A stretch of DNA of 64,000 bases from Streptomyces coacervatus (GCF_029223485.1 NZ_JARHTP010000002.1:248001-312000), one strand, 5' to 3'. Numbered from the stretch's first letter, positions 27,398 through 37,600 are shown. Notes: generated by a model not told the origin, from the letters alone. Numbers and translations are program-made.

Positions 27398-27413
27398 CGG
27401 GCCAGTTGGCCCA
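27398..27413. promoter_or_regulatory. Island palindrome, copy 3 (hydrogenase structural operon)
   Basis: CGGGCCAGTTGGCCCA has a perfect GGGCCA/TGGCCC inverted repeat, 62-77 bases before the iron-sulphur subunit start. It implies a second promoter for the structural genes, downstream of the hairpin repeat. Confidence 0.55.
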
Positions 27414-27474
27414 TGCCTCCGGTGGTCAGCTCGGTCGGAAGCTGGAAGTGGAGCGAGTGACGAGGAGGAGCGAC

Positions 27475-28605
27475 ATGAGCGCAGCCCCGGGCGTCCTCGA
27501 TCGGGACGGGCTCGGTGCCCTGGTCGCGGTGCTGGTGGCGGAGGGACGGACCGTCGTCGGGCCGACCGTCCGTGACGGAGCGATCGTGCTGGCTGAGCTG
27601 GCCTCGGCGGAGGCGCTGCCTTACGGCTGGGGTGTGGAGCTGGAAGCCGGGCGGTACCGGCTGGTGGCCCGCGAGGACGGTGCCGCCTTCGCGCACAGCG
27701 CGGGGCCTCAGTCCTGGAAGAACTTCCTGCATCCGTCCCGGGAGCGGCTGTGGAGTGCCGACCGGACGGCGGAGGGGGAGCTGACGTTCACCGCGCACGA
27801 GCCCGAGGTGCCGTCGTACGCCTTTCTCGGTGTCCGGCCCTGTGACCTGCGGGCCATCGCCATCCAGGACCGGGTGCTGACCGGTGGGCGGTACGAGGAC
27901 GGCGGCTACGGGAAGCGGCGCCGGAGTGCGCTGCTGATCGCCGCCGAGTGCACCGAGCCGGGCGCGACCTGCTTGTGTGTCTCCACCGGTGGCGGGCCCG
28001 CGGCCGATCCCGGCTACGATCTCGCGCTCACCGAGGTGGTGGACGAGGACGGGCACCGGTTCCTGGTGCGGGTGGGCAGCGACGAGGGTGCCCGGCTGCT
28101 GGAGCAAGTGCCGCACCACGGCGCCGATTTGGTCACGGAGGCCACCGCCCGTGCCTCGGTGGACGCGGCCCGCGACCGGATGGGCCGCGCGCTGCCCCCG
28201 GTCGACCTGCGCGCGCTGATGGGCGCGAGCCTGGCCGCAAAGCGCTGGGACGATGTGGCCGCGCGCTGTCTGACCTGCGGCAACTGCACCATGGTCTGCC
28301 CGACCTGCTTCTGCACCACCACCGAGGAGGTCACCGACCTGACCGGTGACCACACCGAGCGGTGGCAGCGCTGGGACTCCTGCTTCGACCTGGACTTCTC
28401 GTATCTGCACGGCGGCCCGGTCCGCGCCTCGGCACGCAGCCGCTACCGGCAGTGGCTCACCCACAAACTCTCCACCTGGCACGACCAGTTCGGCACGTCC
28501 GGATGTGTCGGCTGCGGGCGCTGCATCGCCTGGTGCCCGGCCGGCATCGACATCACGGAGGAAGTGGCCGCACTGGACGCCGAACGCGGAACGGAGTCGC
28601 CCTGA
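27475..28605 (+). CDS. Group 3b hydrogenase 4Fe-4S subunit (HyhB/sulfhydrogenase beta type)
   Basis: A 376-residue electron-transfer subunit resembling the beta subunit of archaeal sulfhydrogenase. The N-terminal two thirds follow the anaerobic sulphite reductase A-like fold ([21 protein letters not shown]). Two ferredoxin-type clusters lie at the C-terminus: [12 protein letters not shown] from Cys265, and [12 protein letters not shown] from Cys344. It would pass electrons between the small-subunit clusters and the flavin subunit encoded two genes on. ATG 27475 has a strong GAGGAGG site. First gene of the structural operon. Symbols such as hyhB or hydB are used in archaea; I leave the field empty. 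Confidence 0.85.
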   Translation: MSAAPGVLDRDGLGALVAVLVAEGRTVVGPTVRDGAIVLAELASAEALPYGWGVELEAGRYRLVAREDGAAFAHSAGPQSWKNFLHPSRERLWSADRTAEGELTFTAHEPEVPSYAFLGVRPCDLRAIAIQDRVLTGGRYEDGGYGKRRRSALLIAAECTEPGATCLCVSTGGGPAADPGYDLALTEVVDEDGHRFLVRVGSDEGARLLEQVPHHGADLVTEATARASVDAARDRMGRALPPVDLRALMGASLAAKRWDDVAARCLTCGNCTMVCPTCFCTTTEEVTDLTGDHTERWQRWDSCFDLDFSYLHGGPVRASARSRYRQWLTHKLSTWHDQFGTSGCVGCGRCIAWCPAGIDITEEVAALDAERGTESP

Positions 28606-29069
28606 TGCCCCCCTCGATGGCCCTGCGCATGAACCACGCCCTGCCCGCCGAGCACCGTGAGCGACTGCTGCGCGTCGGCCGCGAGGCCGCCTTCCCGCAG
28701 GGCAGCCGCCTCTTCGAGGAGGGCGGGCACGCGGACCGGTTCTGGATCATCCGCAGCGGAACGGCCGCCCTCGACATGCACGTCCCCGGCCGCCGCCCGC
28801 CGGTCGTCGAAACGCTCGGCATCGGCGACCTGCTCGGCTGGTCCTGGCTGTACGAGCCGTTCGTGTGGCAGCTCGGCGCGGGGGCCGTGACCCCCTTGCA
28901 GGCCTACGAGTTCGATGCTGTCGCCGTCCGGCTGATGTGCCTCGACGACCCTGAGTTCGGGCGTGCCGTGGAGCACTGGGTCGGCCGGGTGCTGGCCCAC
29001 CGGCTCAACGCGGCCCGCGCCCGGCTGGTCGACCTGTACGGGATCTACGAGACGAAGGACGAGCGATGA
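28605..29069 (+). CDS. Cyclic-nucleotide-binding domain protein without DNA-binding domain
   Basis: A 154-residue protein consisting of one Crp/Fnr-like beta-roll ([20 protein letters not shown] near 31-50, then the [18 protein letters not shown] cap) and a C-terminal helix. The helix-turn-helix of Crp/Fnr regulators is absent, so it cannot be a conventional transcription factor. The phosphate-binding Arg-Ser motif of cAMP receptors is not conserved (GDLLGWSWL replaces GEhAL...RSA), so the ligand is uncertain. It is strongly similar to the protein at 56535-56999. Its ATG overlaps the preceding stop (TGATG) and its stop overlaps the next ATG, placing it inside the hydrogenase operon as a likely accessory or sensor. 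Confidence 0.8.
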   Translation: MPPSMALRMNHALPAEHRERLLRVGREAAFPQGSRLFEEGGHADRFWIIRSGTAALDMHVPGRRPPVVETLGIGDLLGWSWLYEPFVWQLGAGAVTPLQAYEFDAVAVRLMCLDDPEFGRAVEHWVGRVLAHRLNAARARLVDLYGIYETKDER

Positions 29070-29872
29070 CCGCCGTGCCGGTGCCCCACCGAGTGGTCGC
29101 CCGCCGGGCGGAGACCGCGGACACGGTGACGCTCCGCTTCGAGCCGGTCGGTCCCGCGCTGCCCGACTTCAGGCCGGGGCAGTTCGCGATGGTGCACTCC
29201 TTCGGCCGCGGCGAGATCCCCGTCTCCGTGAGTTCCGTGCAGGCCACCGGCGGCCTCGCGCACACCGTCCGCTCGGTGGGCGCGGTCTCCGACGGACTGT
29301 GTGCGGCCCGGGTCGGCGACGTCCTCGGCATTCGCGGGCCCTACGGGACCGGTTGGGAACTGGAGCGGGCACGGGGCCGGGACGTGGTGATCGTGGCGGG
29401 CGGCATCGGCTACGCCCCGCTGCGGCCGCTGATCCTGGGCGCGCTGGCCGAGCCGGCGGCGTACCGCCGCGTCAACGTCCTGATCGGGGCACGCACCCCG
29501 GGCGACCTGATCGCCCGCAAGGAGGTGGAGAGCTGGGCCACGGCGTACACCGGCGTGACGGTGGACCAGCCCGATGCGGACTGGCGTGGAGACGTCGGCG
29601 TGGTCACCCAGCTCCTGGGGCGGGCGCACTTCGATCCGGAGGACACCTGGGCGTTCGTCTGCGGCCCCGAGCCGATGATCCGGGCGGCCGCACGCGAACT
29701 CGCCCACCGCGGTGTGCGCCGTGACTGTATCCGTGTCTCGTTGGAGCGCAACATGCGCTGCGCGACCGGGCACTGCGGGCACTGCCAGCTCGGCCCGCTG
29801 CTGCTGTGCCGGACGGGCCCCGTCGTGGACTGGGAATGCGCCGAACCCCTGCTCTCCGTAAGGGAGTTGTGA
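29066..29872 (+). CDS. Group 3b hydrogenase FAD/NAD(P)H subunit (HyhG/sulfhydrogenase gamma type)
   Basis: Ferredoxin-NADP reductase-like diaphorase of 268 residues linking hydrogenase to NAD(P)H. The FAD motif is seen as [22 protein letters not shown] (broken here: RPGQFAMV and GEIPVSVSS), the nucleotide site as [15 protein letters not shown] and [12 protein letters not shown], and a C-terminal 2Fe-2S site by Cys232, Cys237, Cys240 and Cys248 ([12 protein letters not shown]). Overlaps the cyclic-nucleotide protein by ATGA and precedes the small subunit by one base. Confidence 0.88.
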   Translation: MTAVPVPHRVVARRAETADTVTLRFEPVGPALPDFRPGQFAMVHSFGRGEIPVSVSSVQATGGLAHTVRSVGAVSDGLCAARVGDVLGIRGPYGTGWELERARGRDVVIVAGGIGYAPLRPLILGALAEPAAYRRVNVLIGARTPGDLIARKEVESWATAYTGVTVDQPDADWRGDVGVVTQLLGRAHFDPEDTWAFVCGPEPMIRAAARELAHRGVRRDCIRVSLERNMRCATGHCGHCQLGPLLLCRTGPVVDWECAEPLLSVREL

Positions 29873-29873
29873 G

Positions 29874-30641
29874 ATGGCCCCCACGAAGACCACCCCCACG
29901 CTGGCGGTGTTCAAGCTGGCCTCCTGCGACGGCTGCCAGCTCACCCTGCTGGACTGCGAGGACGAACTCCTGGCGCTGGCGGGCGAGGTGGACATCTCGC
30001 ACTTCCTGGAGGCCTCCAGCGCGGTGGCATCCGGCCCGTACGACCTGTCCCTGGTGGAGGGCTCGGTAACCACGGCCGCGGACGCCGAGCGGATCCGGGC
30101 CATCCGTGCCGCCTCGCGCCATCTGGTGACCATCGGGGCGTGCGCCACGGCAGGCGGCATCCAGGCGCTCAGGAACTTCGCGGACGTGGACGAGTTCCGG
30201 CGCACGGTCTACGCGCACCCCGAGTACATCTCCACGCTCGCCACCTCCACCCCCGTATCGGCCCATGTGGACGTCGACTTCGAGCTGCGCGGCTGCCCGA
30301 TCGACCGCCGGCAGCTGATCGAGGTGATCACCGCGTTCCTCGCCGGCCGCAAGCCGGACGTGCCGAACCACAGCGTGTGCTTCGAGTGCAAGCGGCGCGG
30401 CACGGTCTGCGTCACGGTCGCCCACGGGACGCCGTGCCTCGGCCCGGTCACACACGCCGGATGCGGGGCCCTGTGCCCTGCCTACCACCGCGGGTGCTTC
30501 GGCTGCTTCGGCCCGTCCGGGTCGGTGAACCTGCCCGCGCTGATCCCGCTGCTGCGCCGCGACGGCCTCGACGAGGACGCCGTCGGACGCTTCCTGCACA
30601 CCTTGAACACCGCAGCTTTCGATGAGGAGTTGAGCAAGTGA
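29874..30641 (+). CDS. Group 3b [NiFe] hydrogenase small subunit
   Basis: A 255-residue electron-transfer subunit related to the 20-kDa complex I subunit. Cys18 and Cys21 ([13 protein letters not shown]) with GACATAGG and the GCPIDRR stretch ligate the proximal 4Fe-4S cluster. The C-terminal half holds further Cys sets ([35 protein letters not shown]) for the medial and distal clusters. No Tat signal, so the enzyme is cytoplasmic as expected for group 3. Stop overlaps the large-subunit GTG. Confidence 0.92.
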   Translation: MAPTKTTPTLAVFKLASCDGCQLTLLDCEDELLALAGEVDISHFLEASSAVASGPYDLSLVEGSVTTAADAERIRAIRAASRHLVTIGACATAGGIQALRNFADVDEFRRTVYAHPEYISTLATSTPVSAHVDVDFELRGCPIDRRQLIEVITAFLAGRKPDVPNHSVCFECKRRGTVCVTVAHGTPCLGPVTHAGCGALCPAYHRGCFGCFGPSGSVNLPALIPLLRRDGLDEDAVGRFLHTLNTAAFDEELSK

Positions 30642-32011
30642 CGCATCGCGGATCCCGTGTCCTGCACGTCGGCTCGCTGTCCCGGGTCGAGGGCGAGGGC
30701 GCCCTGCGTCTGCAGGTGCACAACGGGACGGTCACCGACGCACGGCTGGAGATCTACGAACCGCCGCGTTTCTTCGAGGCGTTCCTGCGCGGGCGTTCGT
30801 ACACCGAGCCGCCGGACATCACGGCGCGGGTGTGCGGGATATGCCCGGTGGCGTATCAGATGAGCGCGTGCGCGGCGATCGAGGACGCGTGCGGGGTGAC
30901 GGTCGACCCGGTCATCCGGGATCTGCGCCGGCTGCTGTACTGCGGGGAGTGGATCGAGAGCCAGGTCCTGCACATCTATCTGCTGCACGCCCCGGACTTC
31001 CTGGGCCGCGCGAGCGCGATCGAACTGGCCCGCACCCATCGCGCCGAGATCGAGCGGGGACTGCGGCTGAAGAAGGCCGGCAACTCCCTGATGGAGCTGC
31101 TGGGCGGACGGGCCGTACACCCCGTCAACGTACGGCTGGGCGGCTTTCACCGGGTGCCGACACGTGCCGAACTTCGGCCCCTGCGGGAGCAGTTGAAGCA
31201 GGCCCTGGACGACGCGTGGGAGACCGTGCGCTGGGTGGCCGGCTTCGAGTTCCCGGACGGCCACGTGGAAGCCGATCTGCTGGCTCTGGCCGACCCGGAC
31301 ACGTACGCCATCGAGGGCGGTACGCCGACGGTGCTGCGCGCGGACGGCAGCACCGCCTCCTTCCCGGTGCGGGAGTTCACCGAGCACGTCACCGAGACCC
31401 ATGTGGAGCACTCCACCGCGCTGCACTCGCGGCTCGACGGGCGGCTGCATCTCACCGGCTCCCTCGCCCGGTTCGCGATCGGCGGGGCACGGCTGTCGCC
31501 GGTCGCGCTGGAGGCGGCCGTGGAGGCGGGGCTGGGCGATCCGCGCGAGGGCGCCGTGTGCCGCAATCCGTTCCGGTCGATCCTGGTGCGGGCGGTGGAG
31601 AGCGTGTACGCGGTCGCGGAGGCGCTGCGGATCATCGACGCCTACGAGCCGCCCGCACGCCCGTACACAGACGTGCCCGCACTCGCGGGCGTCGGCCACG
31701 GTGCCACCGAGGCGCCCCGCGGGCTGCTCTACCACCGCTACGAACTCGACGCCGACGGTCTCGTGACCAGTGCCCTGCTGGTGCCGCCGACGGCACAGAA
31801 CCAGGGTGCGATCGAGGACGACCTGCGCCGGCTGGCCCAGCGGGCGATCGGCGAACGCGACCCGGACGACGCCGAGTTGACGGCTCTGTGCGAGCGGGCG
31901 ATCCGCAATCACGACCCGTGCATCTCGTGCTCCACCCACTTCCTCGACCTGACGGTCGTCCGTACCTCGTCAGACACCATGGAAGACATTTCGGGAGGCT
32001 GCGATGCCTGA
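30638..32011 (+). CDS. Group 3b [NiFe] hydrogenase large subunit
   Basis: Catalytic subunit (457 residues) with the NiFe centre held by Cys66 and Cys69 ([10 protein letters not shown]) and Cys428 and Cys431 (DPCISCSTH). After His434 a 23-residue tail follows, which the maturation protease should remove; it is the reason the protease gene is in the cluster. Other conserved stretches are [10 protein letters not shown] and [22 protein letters not shown] (given here as key blocks [10 protein letters not shown]). GTG start, GTGA overlap with the small subunit. The operon order and NAD(P) subunit indicate a bidirectional, NADP-linked enzyme that could release excess reductant as H2 or recover it under hypoxia. 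Confidence 0.92.
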   Translation: MTHRGSRVLHVGSLSRVEGEGALRLQVHNGTVTDARLEIYEPPRFFEAFLRGRSYTEPPDITARVCGICPVAYQMSACAAIEDACGVTVDPVIRDLRRLLYCGEWIESQVLHIYLLHAPDFLGRASAIELARTHRAEIERGLRLKKAGNSLMELLGGRAVHPVNVRLGGFHRVPTRAELRPLREQLKQALDDAWETVRWVAGFEFPDGHVEADLLALADPDTYAIEGGTPTVLRADGSTASFPVREFTEHVTETHVEHSTALHSRLDGRLHLTGSLARFAIGGARLSPVALEAAVEAGLGDPREGAVCRNPFRSILVRAVESVYAVAEALRIIDAYEPPARPYTDVPALAGVGHGATEAPRGLLYHRYELDADGLVTSALLVPPTAQNQGAIEDDLRRLAQRAIGERDPDDAELTALCERAIRNHDPCISCSTHFLDLTVVRTSSDTMEDISGGCDA

Positions 32012-32624
32012 ATCTCCGTACACCGTGAGCGATGTGATGACGCACACCGTCGTCGCCGTCGGCAGTGAGGCGCCCTTCAAGGAGATCGTCGAACTGCTCG
32101 ACCAGTGGAAGGTCAGCGCGCTGCCGGTGCTGGCGGGCGAGGGCCGGGTCGTGGGGGTGGTCTCCGAGGCGGATCTGATGGCCAAGGAGGAGTTCAGGGA
32201 CACCGAGGAGGGGGATCCGGCCGCCCGGAAGAAGGCCGGCGCGGTGACCGCGGGCGAGCTGATGAGCGCCCCGGCCGTGACCGTGCACGCCGACTCCTCG
32301 CTGGCCGAGGCCGCCCGGATCATGGCCCGACGGCATGTCAAGCGGCTGCCGGTCGTGGACGGGGTCGGGCTGCTGCAGGGCGTGGTCAGCCGCAGCGATC
32401 TGCTGAAGGTCTTCCTCCGAGACGACGAGGAGATCGAACAGGAGATCCGGCGCAGCGTGCTGGGTCAGCTCCCGGTCACCACTCCCCTGACCGTGAGTGT
32501 GACCGAGGGAGTGGTCACGCTGGGCGGTTCCCTGCCCGACCGGATGCTCGTGCCCGTGGTGGCGAGGGCGGTGCGGGCAGTGGAGGGGGTCGTGGACATC
32601 CGGCTCGATCTCACGCATCGATGA
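32004..32624 (+). CDS. CBS-pair protein with BON domain
   Basis: A 206-residue cytoplasmic protein: two CBS motifs ([12 protein letters not shown] near 8-19 and [18 protein letters not shown] near 85-100) form one Bateman module that commonly binds AMP, ATP or NAD. A BON domain follows at about 145-206 ([20 protein letters not shown]). It overlaps the hydrogenase large subunit by eight bases and precedes hypD by 16, so it is an integral member of the hydrogenase operon. A second protein with the same architecture is at 38222-38953. Likely an energy-charge sensor; the partner is not known. Confidence 0.85.
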   Translation: MPESPYTVSDVMTHTVVAVGSEAPFKEIVELLDQWKVSALPVLAGEGRVVGVVSEADLMAKEEFRDTEEGDPAARKKAGAVTAGELMSAPAVTVHADSSLAEAARIMARRHVKRLPVVDGVGLLQGVVSRSDLLKVFLRDDEEIEQEIRRSVLGQLPVTTPLTVSVTEGVVTLGGSLPDRMLVPVVARAVRAVEGVVDIRLDLTHR

Positions 32625-32640
32625 CGCGCACGGAGGGCCG

Positions 32641-33744
32641 ATGAAATACCTCGACGAATACCGCGATCCCGTCCTCGCCCGGCGGCTGCTGGACGAGCTG
32701 CGGCAGACCGCCACCCGACCCTGGCGGATCATGGAGGTGTGCGGCGGGCAGACCCACACCCTGGTCCGTCAGGGCATCGACGAGCTGCTGCCCGCCGGAA
32801 TGCGGATGATCCACGGCCCCGGCTGCCCGGTCTGCGTGACCCCGCTGGAGACCCTGGACCGGGCCATGGCGATCGCCGCCCGGCCCGGCGTGATCCTCAC
32901 CAGCTTCGGCGACATGCTGCGCGTGCCCGGCACGGACACCGACCTGCTGTCGCTGCGGGCGCGGGGCGCGGACGTGCGCGTGGTGTACGCCCCGATGGAC
33001 GCCGTGCGCCTGGCCGCCGACCACCCCGACCGGGAGGTGGTCTTCCTCGCGGTCGGCTTCGAGACGACCGCGCCCGCCAATGCGATGGCGGTGCTGCACG
33101 CGGCCCGTCTCGGCCTGACGAACTTCTCGATGCTGGTCAGCCATGTCCTGGTGCCTCCCGCCATGACGGCACTGCTCGACGACCCCGACTGCGAGGTGCA
33201 GGCCTTCCTCGCGGCCGGGCATGTGTGCGCGGTGATGGGCTGGACCGAGTACGAGCCGATCGCCGCCCGCTACAAGGTGCCCATCGTGGTCACCGGCTTC
33301 GAGCCGCTGGACCTGCTGGAGGGCATCCTGATGGCCGTACGGCAGCTGGAGGACGGCCGGGCCGAGGTGGAGAACCAGTACGTACGGGCCGTGCGCCGCT
33401 CCGGCAACACCGACGCGCAGGACGCCGTCCGTACGGCCTTCCGGGTCACCGACCGGGCCTGGCGCGGTATCGGGGCGCTGCCCGACAGCGGGCTCGAACT
33501 GGCCGAGGAGTACCGGCAGTTCGATGCCGCCCGCCGCTTCGACGTGGGCGGGCTGTGTCCCGTCGAGGACGCTGAGTGCATCGCGGGCGCCATCCTCACC
33601 GGGGCGAAGCTGCCCACCGACTGCGCCGCGTACGGCACCCGTTGCACACCCCGCCACCCCCTGGGCGCGCCGATGGTGTCGTCCGAGGGCACCTGCGCCG
33701 CCTTCCACGCGGCGGGACGCACTCCTGCGAGGAGCACGGCATGA
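32641..33744 (+). CDS. hypD: Hydrogenase maturation protein HypD
   Basis: Iron-sulphur scaffold (367 residues) on which the Fe(CN)2CO moiety is assembled together with HypC and HypE. Key residues are Cys34 in EVCGGQTHT, Cys62 and Cys65 in [10 protein letters not shown], the [10 protein letters not shown] block, and the C-terminal Cys set ([31 protein letters not shown], abbreviated here to its two Cys) for the 4Fe-4S cluster. A GGAGG site lies before the ATG. Stop overlaps hypE by ATGA. Confidence 0.94.
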   Translation: MKYLDEYRDPVLARRLLDELRQTATRPWRIMEVCGGQTHTLVRQGIDELLPAGMRMIHGPGCPVCVTPLETLDRAMAIAARPGVILTSFGDMLRVPGTDTDLLSLRARGADVRVVYAPMDAVRLAADHPDREVVFLAVGFETTAPANAMAVLHAARLGLTNFSMLVSHVLVPPAMTALLDDPDCEVQAFLAAGHVCAVMGWTEYEPIAARYKVPIVVTGFEPLDLLEGILMAVRQLEDGRAEVENQYVRAVRRSGNTDAQDAVRTAFRVTDRAWRGIGALPDSGLELAEEYRQFDAARRFDVGGLCPVEDAECIAGAILTGAKLPTDCAAYGTRCTPRHPLGAPMVSSEGTCAAFHAAGRTPARSTA

Positions 33745-34775
33745 GCATCCAATGTCCCACCCCCAACCACGAGGACGAGGTCGTCCTGCTGGGCCACGGC
33801 GCCGGCGGACGCCTCACCGCGGAGCTGCTGGACCTGCTGGTGCTGCCCGCCGTGGGCGGCGGGACGGGCCCGCTGGAGGATGCCGCGCTGCTGCCGGGCC
33901 ATCCCGGTCTGGTGATGAGCACCGACAGTTTCGTGGTGAGCCCGCTGTTCTTCCCCGGCGGGGACATCGGATCCCTCGCCGTGCACGGCACGGTCAACGA
34001 CCTGGCGATGCGCGGCGCATGGCCGCTCGCGCTGTCCGTGTCCCTCATCGTCGAGGAGGGGCTGCCGCTGGCCGAACTGCGGTCCGTGATGGCCTCGTTG
34101 GGCAAGGCGGCGCAGGACGTCGGGGTGCCCGTGGTCACCGGGGACACCAAGGTCGTGGGCCGTGGTGCGGCCGACCGTCTCTTCATCAACACCACCGGCG
34201 TCGGGCAGCGGCACGAACTGCTGTGCCCGTCGGCGGCGTTGGCCCGCCCGGGCGATGCGGTGCTGCTGTCCGGGCCCATCGGACTGCACGGCACGACCGT
34301 GCTCAGCACCCGCGAGCGGCTCGGCTTCGAGAGCGACATCGCCTCGGACACCCGGCCGCTCCACCGGCTGGTGCGCACCCTGGCGCCGCTGGGCGCCGCG
34401 GTCCATGTCCTGCGGGACCCGACCCGGGGCGGGCTGGCCGCCGCCCTCAACGAGATCGCCCGGGACTCGTCCGTCGCCGTGGAGATCGAGGAGAGCGCCG
34501 TGCCCGTGCCCGGGACGGTGGCTTCCGCCTGCGACCTGCTCGGCCTGGACCCGCTGGTCGTCGCCAACGAGGGCTGCCTGGTCGCCTTCGTCGACGGCGG
34601 CGTAGCAGAGGGGGCGCTGGCCGCCCTGCGGTCGCTGCCGGAGGGGGCGCAGGCGGTGCGGATCGGCGAGGTGCTGCCGCAGGGGCCGCGGGGCCGGGTC
34701 ACCGTGCGCACGCTGGTCGGCGCCCGGCGCATCGTGGAAATGCCGCTGGGCGAGCAGCTGCCCCGGATCTGCTGA
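33741..34775 (+). CDS. hypE: Hydrogenase maturation protein HypE
   Basis: A 344-residue AIR-synthase-like ATPase that dehydrates the carbamoyl group on its own C-terminal Cys to thiocyanate. It starts with [15 protein letters not shown], has [11 protein letters not shown] and [18 protein letters not shown], and ends exactly in PRIC, so Cys344 is the functional terminal residue. Last gene of the hydrogenase operon; its stop is one base from the convergent TetR gene. No hypA or hypB is present in the window, so nickel insertion depends on genes elsewhere. Confidence 0.94.
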   Translation: MSIQCPTPNHEDEVVLLGHGAGGRLTAELLDLLVLPAVGGGTGPLEDAALLPGHPGLVMSTDSFVVSPLFFPGGDIGSLAVHGTVNDLAMRGAWPLALSVSLIVEEGLPLAELRSVMASLGKAAQDVGVPVVTGDTKVVGRGAADRLFINTTGVGQRHELLCPSAALARPGDAVLLSGPIGLHGTTVLSTRERLGFESDIASDTRPLHRLVRTLAPLGAAVHVLRDPTRGGLAAALNEIARDSSVAVEIEESAVPVPGTVASACDLLGLDPLVVANEGCLVAFVDGGVAEGALAALRSLPEGAQAVRIGEVLPQGPRGRVTVRTLVGARRIVEMPLGEQLPRIC

Positions 34776-34776
34776 G

Positions 34777-35385
34777 TCAGGCCCGGTGGCCGTCGTCGTG
34801 GACCAGGCCTGCGATGTGGGTGGTGACCGTGTCGAGGATGTCGGTCCAGGCCGATTCGTCGCCGAGGACGAGGTAGTTGAGGGTCAGCCCGTCGGTCATG
34901 GCCGCGAGGTAGCGGGCCAACACCGTTTCGGGAACGGCGAGTTGAAGGTCCATGGTCCTGCGCAACCCGTCGATGAGCTCGATGTAGGCGGCGCCGTACA
35001 GCTCGTACTGCCGTCGGGCCAGGTGCTCGAAACCCGGCTCGCGCAGGGCGTATTGGGTGAGTTCGTAGCTGAGCATGTGCTCGTCGGGGTGGGTGCGGAC
35101 GTGGTCCCAGTACGCCTGGAAACCGGCCCGGACGGTCTCCACGAGTGTCGACTTGGGCAGCAGGGCCTCCTTCACCACGGTGACCGAGTGATCGGTGAGG
35201 GCGGTGATGACGGCCTCGACCAGGGCCTGCTTGGAGTCGAAGCAGTAGTGGAAGACGCTCAGGGAGACGCCGGCCTCGGCGGCGATGGACCGGGTCGTCG
35301 TTTTGGCGACGCCATCCCGGGCCATCGCCCTGATCGCCGCTTCCGTCAGCTGTCTGCGCCGCTCGGCCGACGGCATGCGTGCCAT
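34777..35385 (-). CDS. TetR-family regulator
   Basis: A 202-residue one-component repressor. The N-terminal helix-turn-helix spans about residues 8-55 (RRRQLTEAAIRAMARDG, then SIAAEAGVSLSVFHYCFDSK), and the C-terminal helical ligand domain covers the rest. The ligand is not predictable. ATG 35385 follows a GAGGA site. It lies 27 bases after the exported dipeptidase-like gene on the same strand, so it probably controls that unit, for which a long palindrome lies upstream (37578-37600). Confidence 0.85.
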   Translation of the reverse strand: MARMPSAERRRQLTEAAIRAMARDGVAKTTTRSIAAEAGVSLSVFHYCFDSKQALVEAVITALTDHSVTVVKEALLPKSTLVETVRAGFQAYWDHVRTHPDEHMLSYELTQYALREPGFEHLARRQYELYGAAYIELIDGLRRTMDLQLAVPETVLARYLAAMTDGLTLNYLVLGDESAWTDILDTVTTHIAGLVHDDGHRA

Positions 35386-35412
35386 GTGCGTCCTCGGGTG
35401 TGGTGACGGGCC

Positions 35413-37473
35413 TCAGGCGCTGTGGACGCCCACTTCGTAGAGCGAGTATCCCCAGTCGGTGCCGCGGCCGAGGCCGTGGATACGGACGTAGCGGGCCGGT
35501 GTGCCGGTGAAACGGGCGGTGTCCAGGCCGCCGTCGCCGGACGTGGTGGACCAGACGGTCTGCCAGTTGCTCCCGTCGGTGGAGAGTTCGATGCGGTACG
35601 CCTTGCCGTACGCGCGCTCCCAGTTCAGCGTGACCCGGCTGACGAGGTGGGTTGCGCCCAGGTCCACCTGCCACCACTGGTCGTCGCTCCAGTTGCTGGC
35701 CCAACGCGTGCCGTCGTCACCGTCGACGGCCCGGCCCGGCTGGTAGCTGGTGAACGGGTTCCACTCGGACGAACTGGCCGTGGCCGTCGCGCCCTTGGCG
35801 AGGTCGACCGATGCCTGGTGCTGCTCGGTCGCCCCCCAGGTGTGGAGGTAGGACTCGGCGCCCCGCATCAGGTCGTTCACCACGCCCTGGCCTCCGACGA
35901 GCCGGATGTCCTCGATCCAGTCGGGGATCATGCCGACGTGGGCGGCGCCGTCCGTGTTGAAGTCGAAGGTGCGCTGACCGGTGGTCTGTCTGTCGATGAC
36001 GGAGCCGCCGTCGGCGCTCTTGAAGGGGTAAGTGACCTTGTTGGGGGCGTCCGCGCCGCGCGGGGCGGGGTGGTCGCCGATGCCGTTGAAGTCGGTGCCG
36101 TAGCCGTAGCCCACGTGGTACTTGTCGCGCAGCGCCTTGGTGCGGTCGGCCTCCGCGACGAACCCCTGGGAGCCGTGCATGTACTGGGCGACGAAGCCGC
36201 CGAGGGAGTAGACCCGTTCAGTCCAGTTCAGGTCCATCCAGCTGTGCGAGGAGATCACGCCGGGGTAGGACTCGGATTCCAGGATGTCCAGGGCCTGGCC
36301 GACGGCCTTGACGCCCATGTGGTCGATCTCCAGCATCATCTTGCGTTTCATCATGCCGCGCACGGCGTATGCACCGAGGTCGGTGAGGCCGCGTTTGTTG
36401 CACTGGGCGTCCGAGTCGTACGAGGGGAGGTGCACGCCCGCCGGCAGGTCCTTCTCCGCCGCGGACGAGGCGGTACCGATGGGGTTGTCGTGCTCCGGGC
36501 CGGTGCACTTCTCGGTCTGCCAGAAGGTGCCGGTGGAGAGGAACTGGCCGACGTCGATGGCGGTGCCGAGGGTGCCCGAGTCGAAGCGGACGCCGCACAG
36601 CGCGTTGTCGAACTTGTGGCACAGGAACATGGAGCGCACACCGAGGGCGTAGAGCTCGTCCAGCCCCTTGTCGATGTCGGCCTTGCTGCACTGCGGGATG
36701 TCGAGGACCTGCTTGCAGCCGAACGGCTCGGAGGTCTCCACGCCCAGGACGACGGCCAGCTTGCCCTGCTTGATCACCTCTCGGGCCTGTGCGCTGTCGG
36801 TGACGATGCGGAACCAGCCCTTGCCGGGGCCGCCGTACATCTTGTCGATGTAGTCCTGCAGTTGGTACGTCAGCTTGGCCTGCAGCCGGATGGAGGTCAT
36901 CTCGTCGCAGCTGCGGTCCTTGAAGGGGTAGACCGAGCAGATCATGCCGTTGGTGACGAGGTCGTTGACGAGAACCCGCTGTCCGCCGCGCCAGGCCCGC
37001 TCCAGCCAGGCGTAGTAGTTCGCCTGATGGGTCATCGAGTTGTATGCGGGCCAGTCCTTGAACGTCGGCCAGCCGACGGGATCGTGCCTGCCGTCGCCGC
37101 CGTGGGTGATGTAGTCGAAGATCGCGAGGCTGCCGTCGGGGTAGTGCTCGGGACAGTCCTTGAGCGCGTCGGCGACCCCTGCCTCGGAGAAGACCTTGCC
37201 GCAGATCAGTCGGCCCCCGAAGGCCTCGTTCGAGAACAGGTGGTTGTGCGCGTCGACGAACCCGCGCACCTCGCCGGCCGAGTCGGTGCCGGTGAACGGC
37301 TCTCCGGTGACGTCGATCTGGGCGTCCGGGGCCGGGGGCGAGGTCGGGATCCACCAGTCGCTTCCGGCCGCCGAGCTCGGCGTGGGGCCGAGGACCAGGG
37401 CCAGGAGAAAGAGAAGCAGAGACACCACGGTGACGTGCTTGCGGCTGCGGTACGGGCGTCGAGTCGGCGTCAC
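35413..37473 (-). CDS. Secreted amidohydrolase/dipeptidase-like protein with F5/8C domain
   Basis: A 686-residue exported protein. A Sec signal peptide (KHVTVVSLLLFLLALVLG) ends near residue 36. The long central region looks like a metal-dependent TIM-barrel hydrolase of the membrane dipeptidase (M19)/amidohydrolase type: FVDAHNHLFSNEAFGG supplies the HxH metal pair near 75, and MLEIDHMGVKA, VISSHSWMDL and YGYGTDFNGIGDH contribute later His/Asp ligands. The last 130 residues are an F5/8 type C (discoidin, CBM32-like) domain (ATASSSEWNPFTSYQPGRAVDG, shown here as the ASSSEWN and AVDGDDGTRWAS blocks). Many Cys in the catalytic part suggest disulphides. The substrate is unknown. GTG start with a GAGGGA site. 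Followed by a TetR gene. Confidence 0.72.
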   Translation of the reverse strand: MTPTRRPYRSRKHVTVVSLLLFLLALVLGPTPSSAAGSDWWIPTSPPAPDAQIDVTGEPFTGTDSAGEVRGFVDAHNHLFSNEAFGGRLICGKVFSEAGVADALKDCPEHYPDGSLAIFDYITHGGDGRHDPVGWPTFKDWPAYNSMTHQANYYAWLERAWRGGQRVLVNDLVTNGMICSVYPFKDRSCDEMTSIRLQAKLTYQLQDYIDKMYGGPGKGWFRIVTDSAQAREVIKQGKLAVVLGVETSEPFGCKQVLDIPQCSKADIDKGLDELYALGVRSMFLCHKFDNALCGVRFDSGTLGTAIDVGQFLSTGTFWQTEKCTGPEHDNPIGTASSAAEKDLPAGVHLPSYDSDAQCNKRGLTDLGAYAVRGMMKRKMMLEIDHMGVKAVGQALDILESESYPGVISSHSWMDLNWTERVYSLGGFVAQYMHGSQGFVAEADRTKALRDKYHVGYGYGTDFNGIGDHPAPRGADAPNKVTYPFKSADGGSVIDRQTTGQRTFDFNTDGAAHVGMIPDWIEDIRLVGGQGVVNDLMRGAESYLHTWGATEQHQASVDLAKGATATASSSEWNPFTSYQPGRAVDGDDGTRWASNWSDDQWWQVDLGATHLVSRVTLNWERAYGKAYRIELSTDGSNWQTVWSTTSGDGGLDTARFTGTPARYVRIHGLGRGTDWGYSLYEVGVHSA

Positions 37474-37577
37474 GGCCCACGTCCCTCGGTCGGCGGGATG
37501 GCGCGGTCGATCAACCCACTGGGGTTGTCATGACCAGCGCAAGACATGGGACGAGGATCGGCGCGGGCACCTTCCGA

Positions 37578-37600
37578 GTCAAGAGTCCGGGACGCTTGAC
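37578..37600. promoter_or_regulatory. 23-bp near-perfect palindrome
   Basis: GTCAAG (37578-37583) and CTTGAC (37595-37600) flank an inner GTCC-G-GGAC inverted repeat (37585-37593), so ten of eleven positions on each arm pair. It is 105 bases before the dipeptidase-like gene (minus strand) and 91 bases after the flavodoxin stop. The spacing suits a dimeric repressor such as the TetR encoded in the same unit. As a hairpin its loop would be too tight, so a terminator is less likely. Confidence 0.45.
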
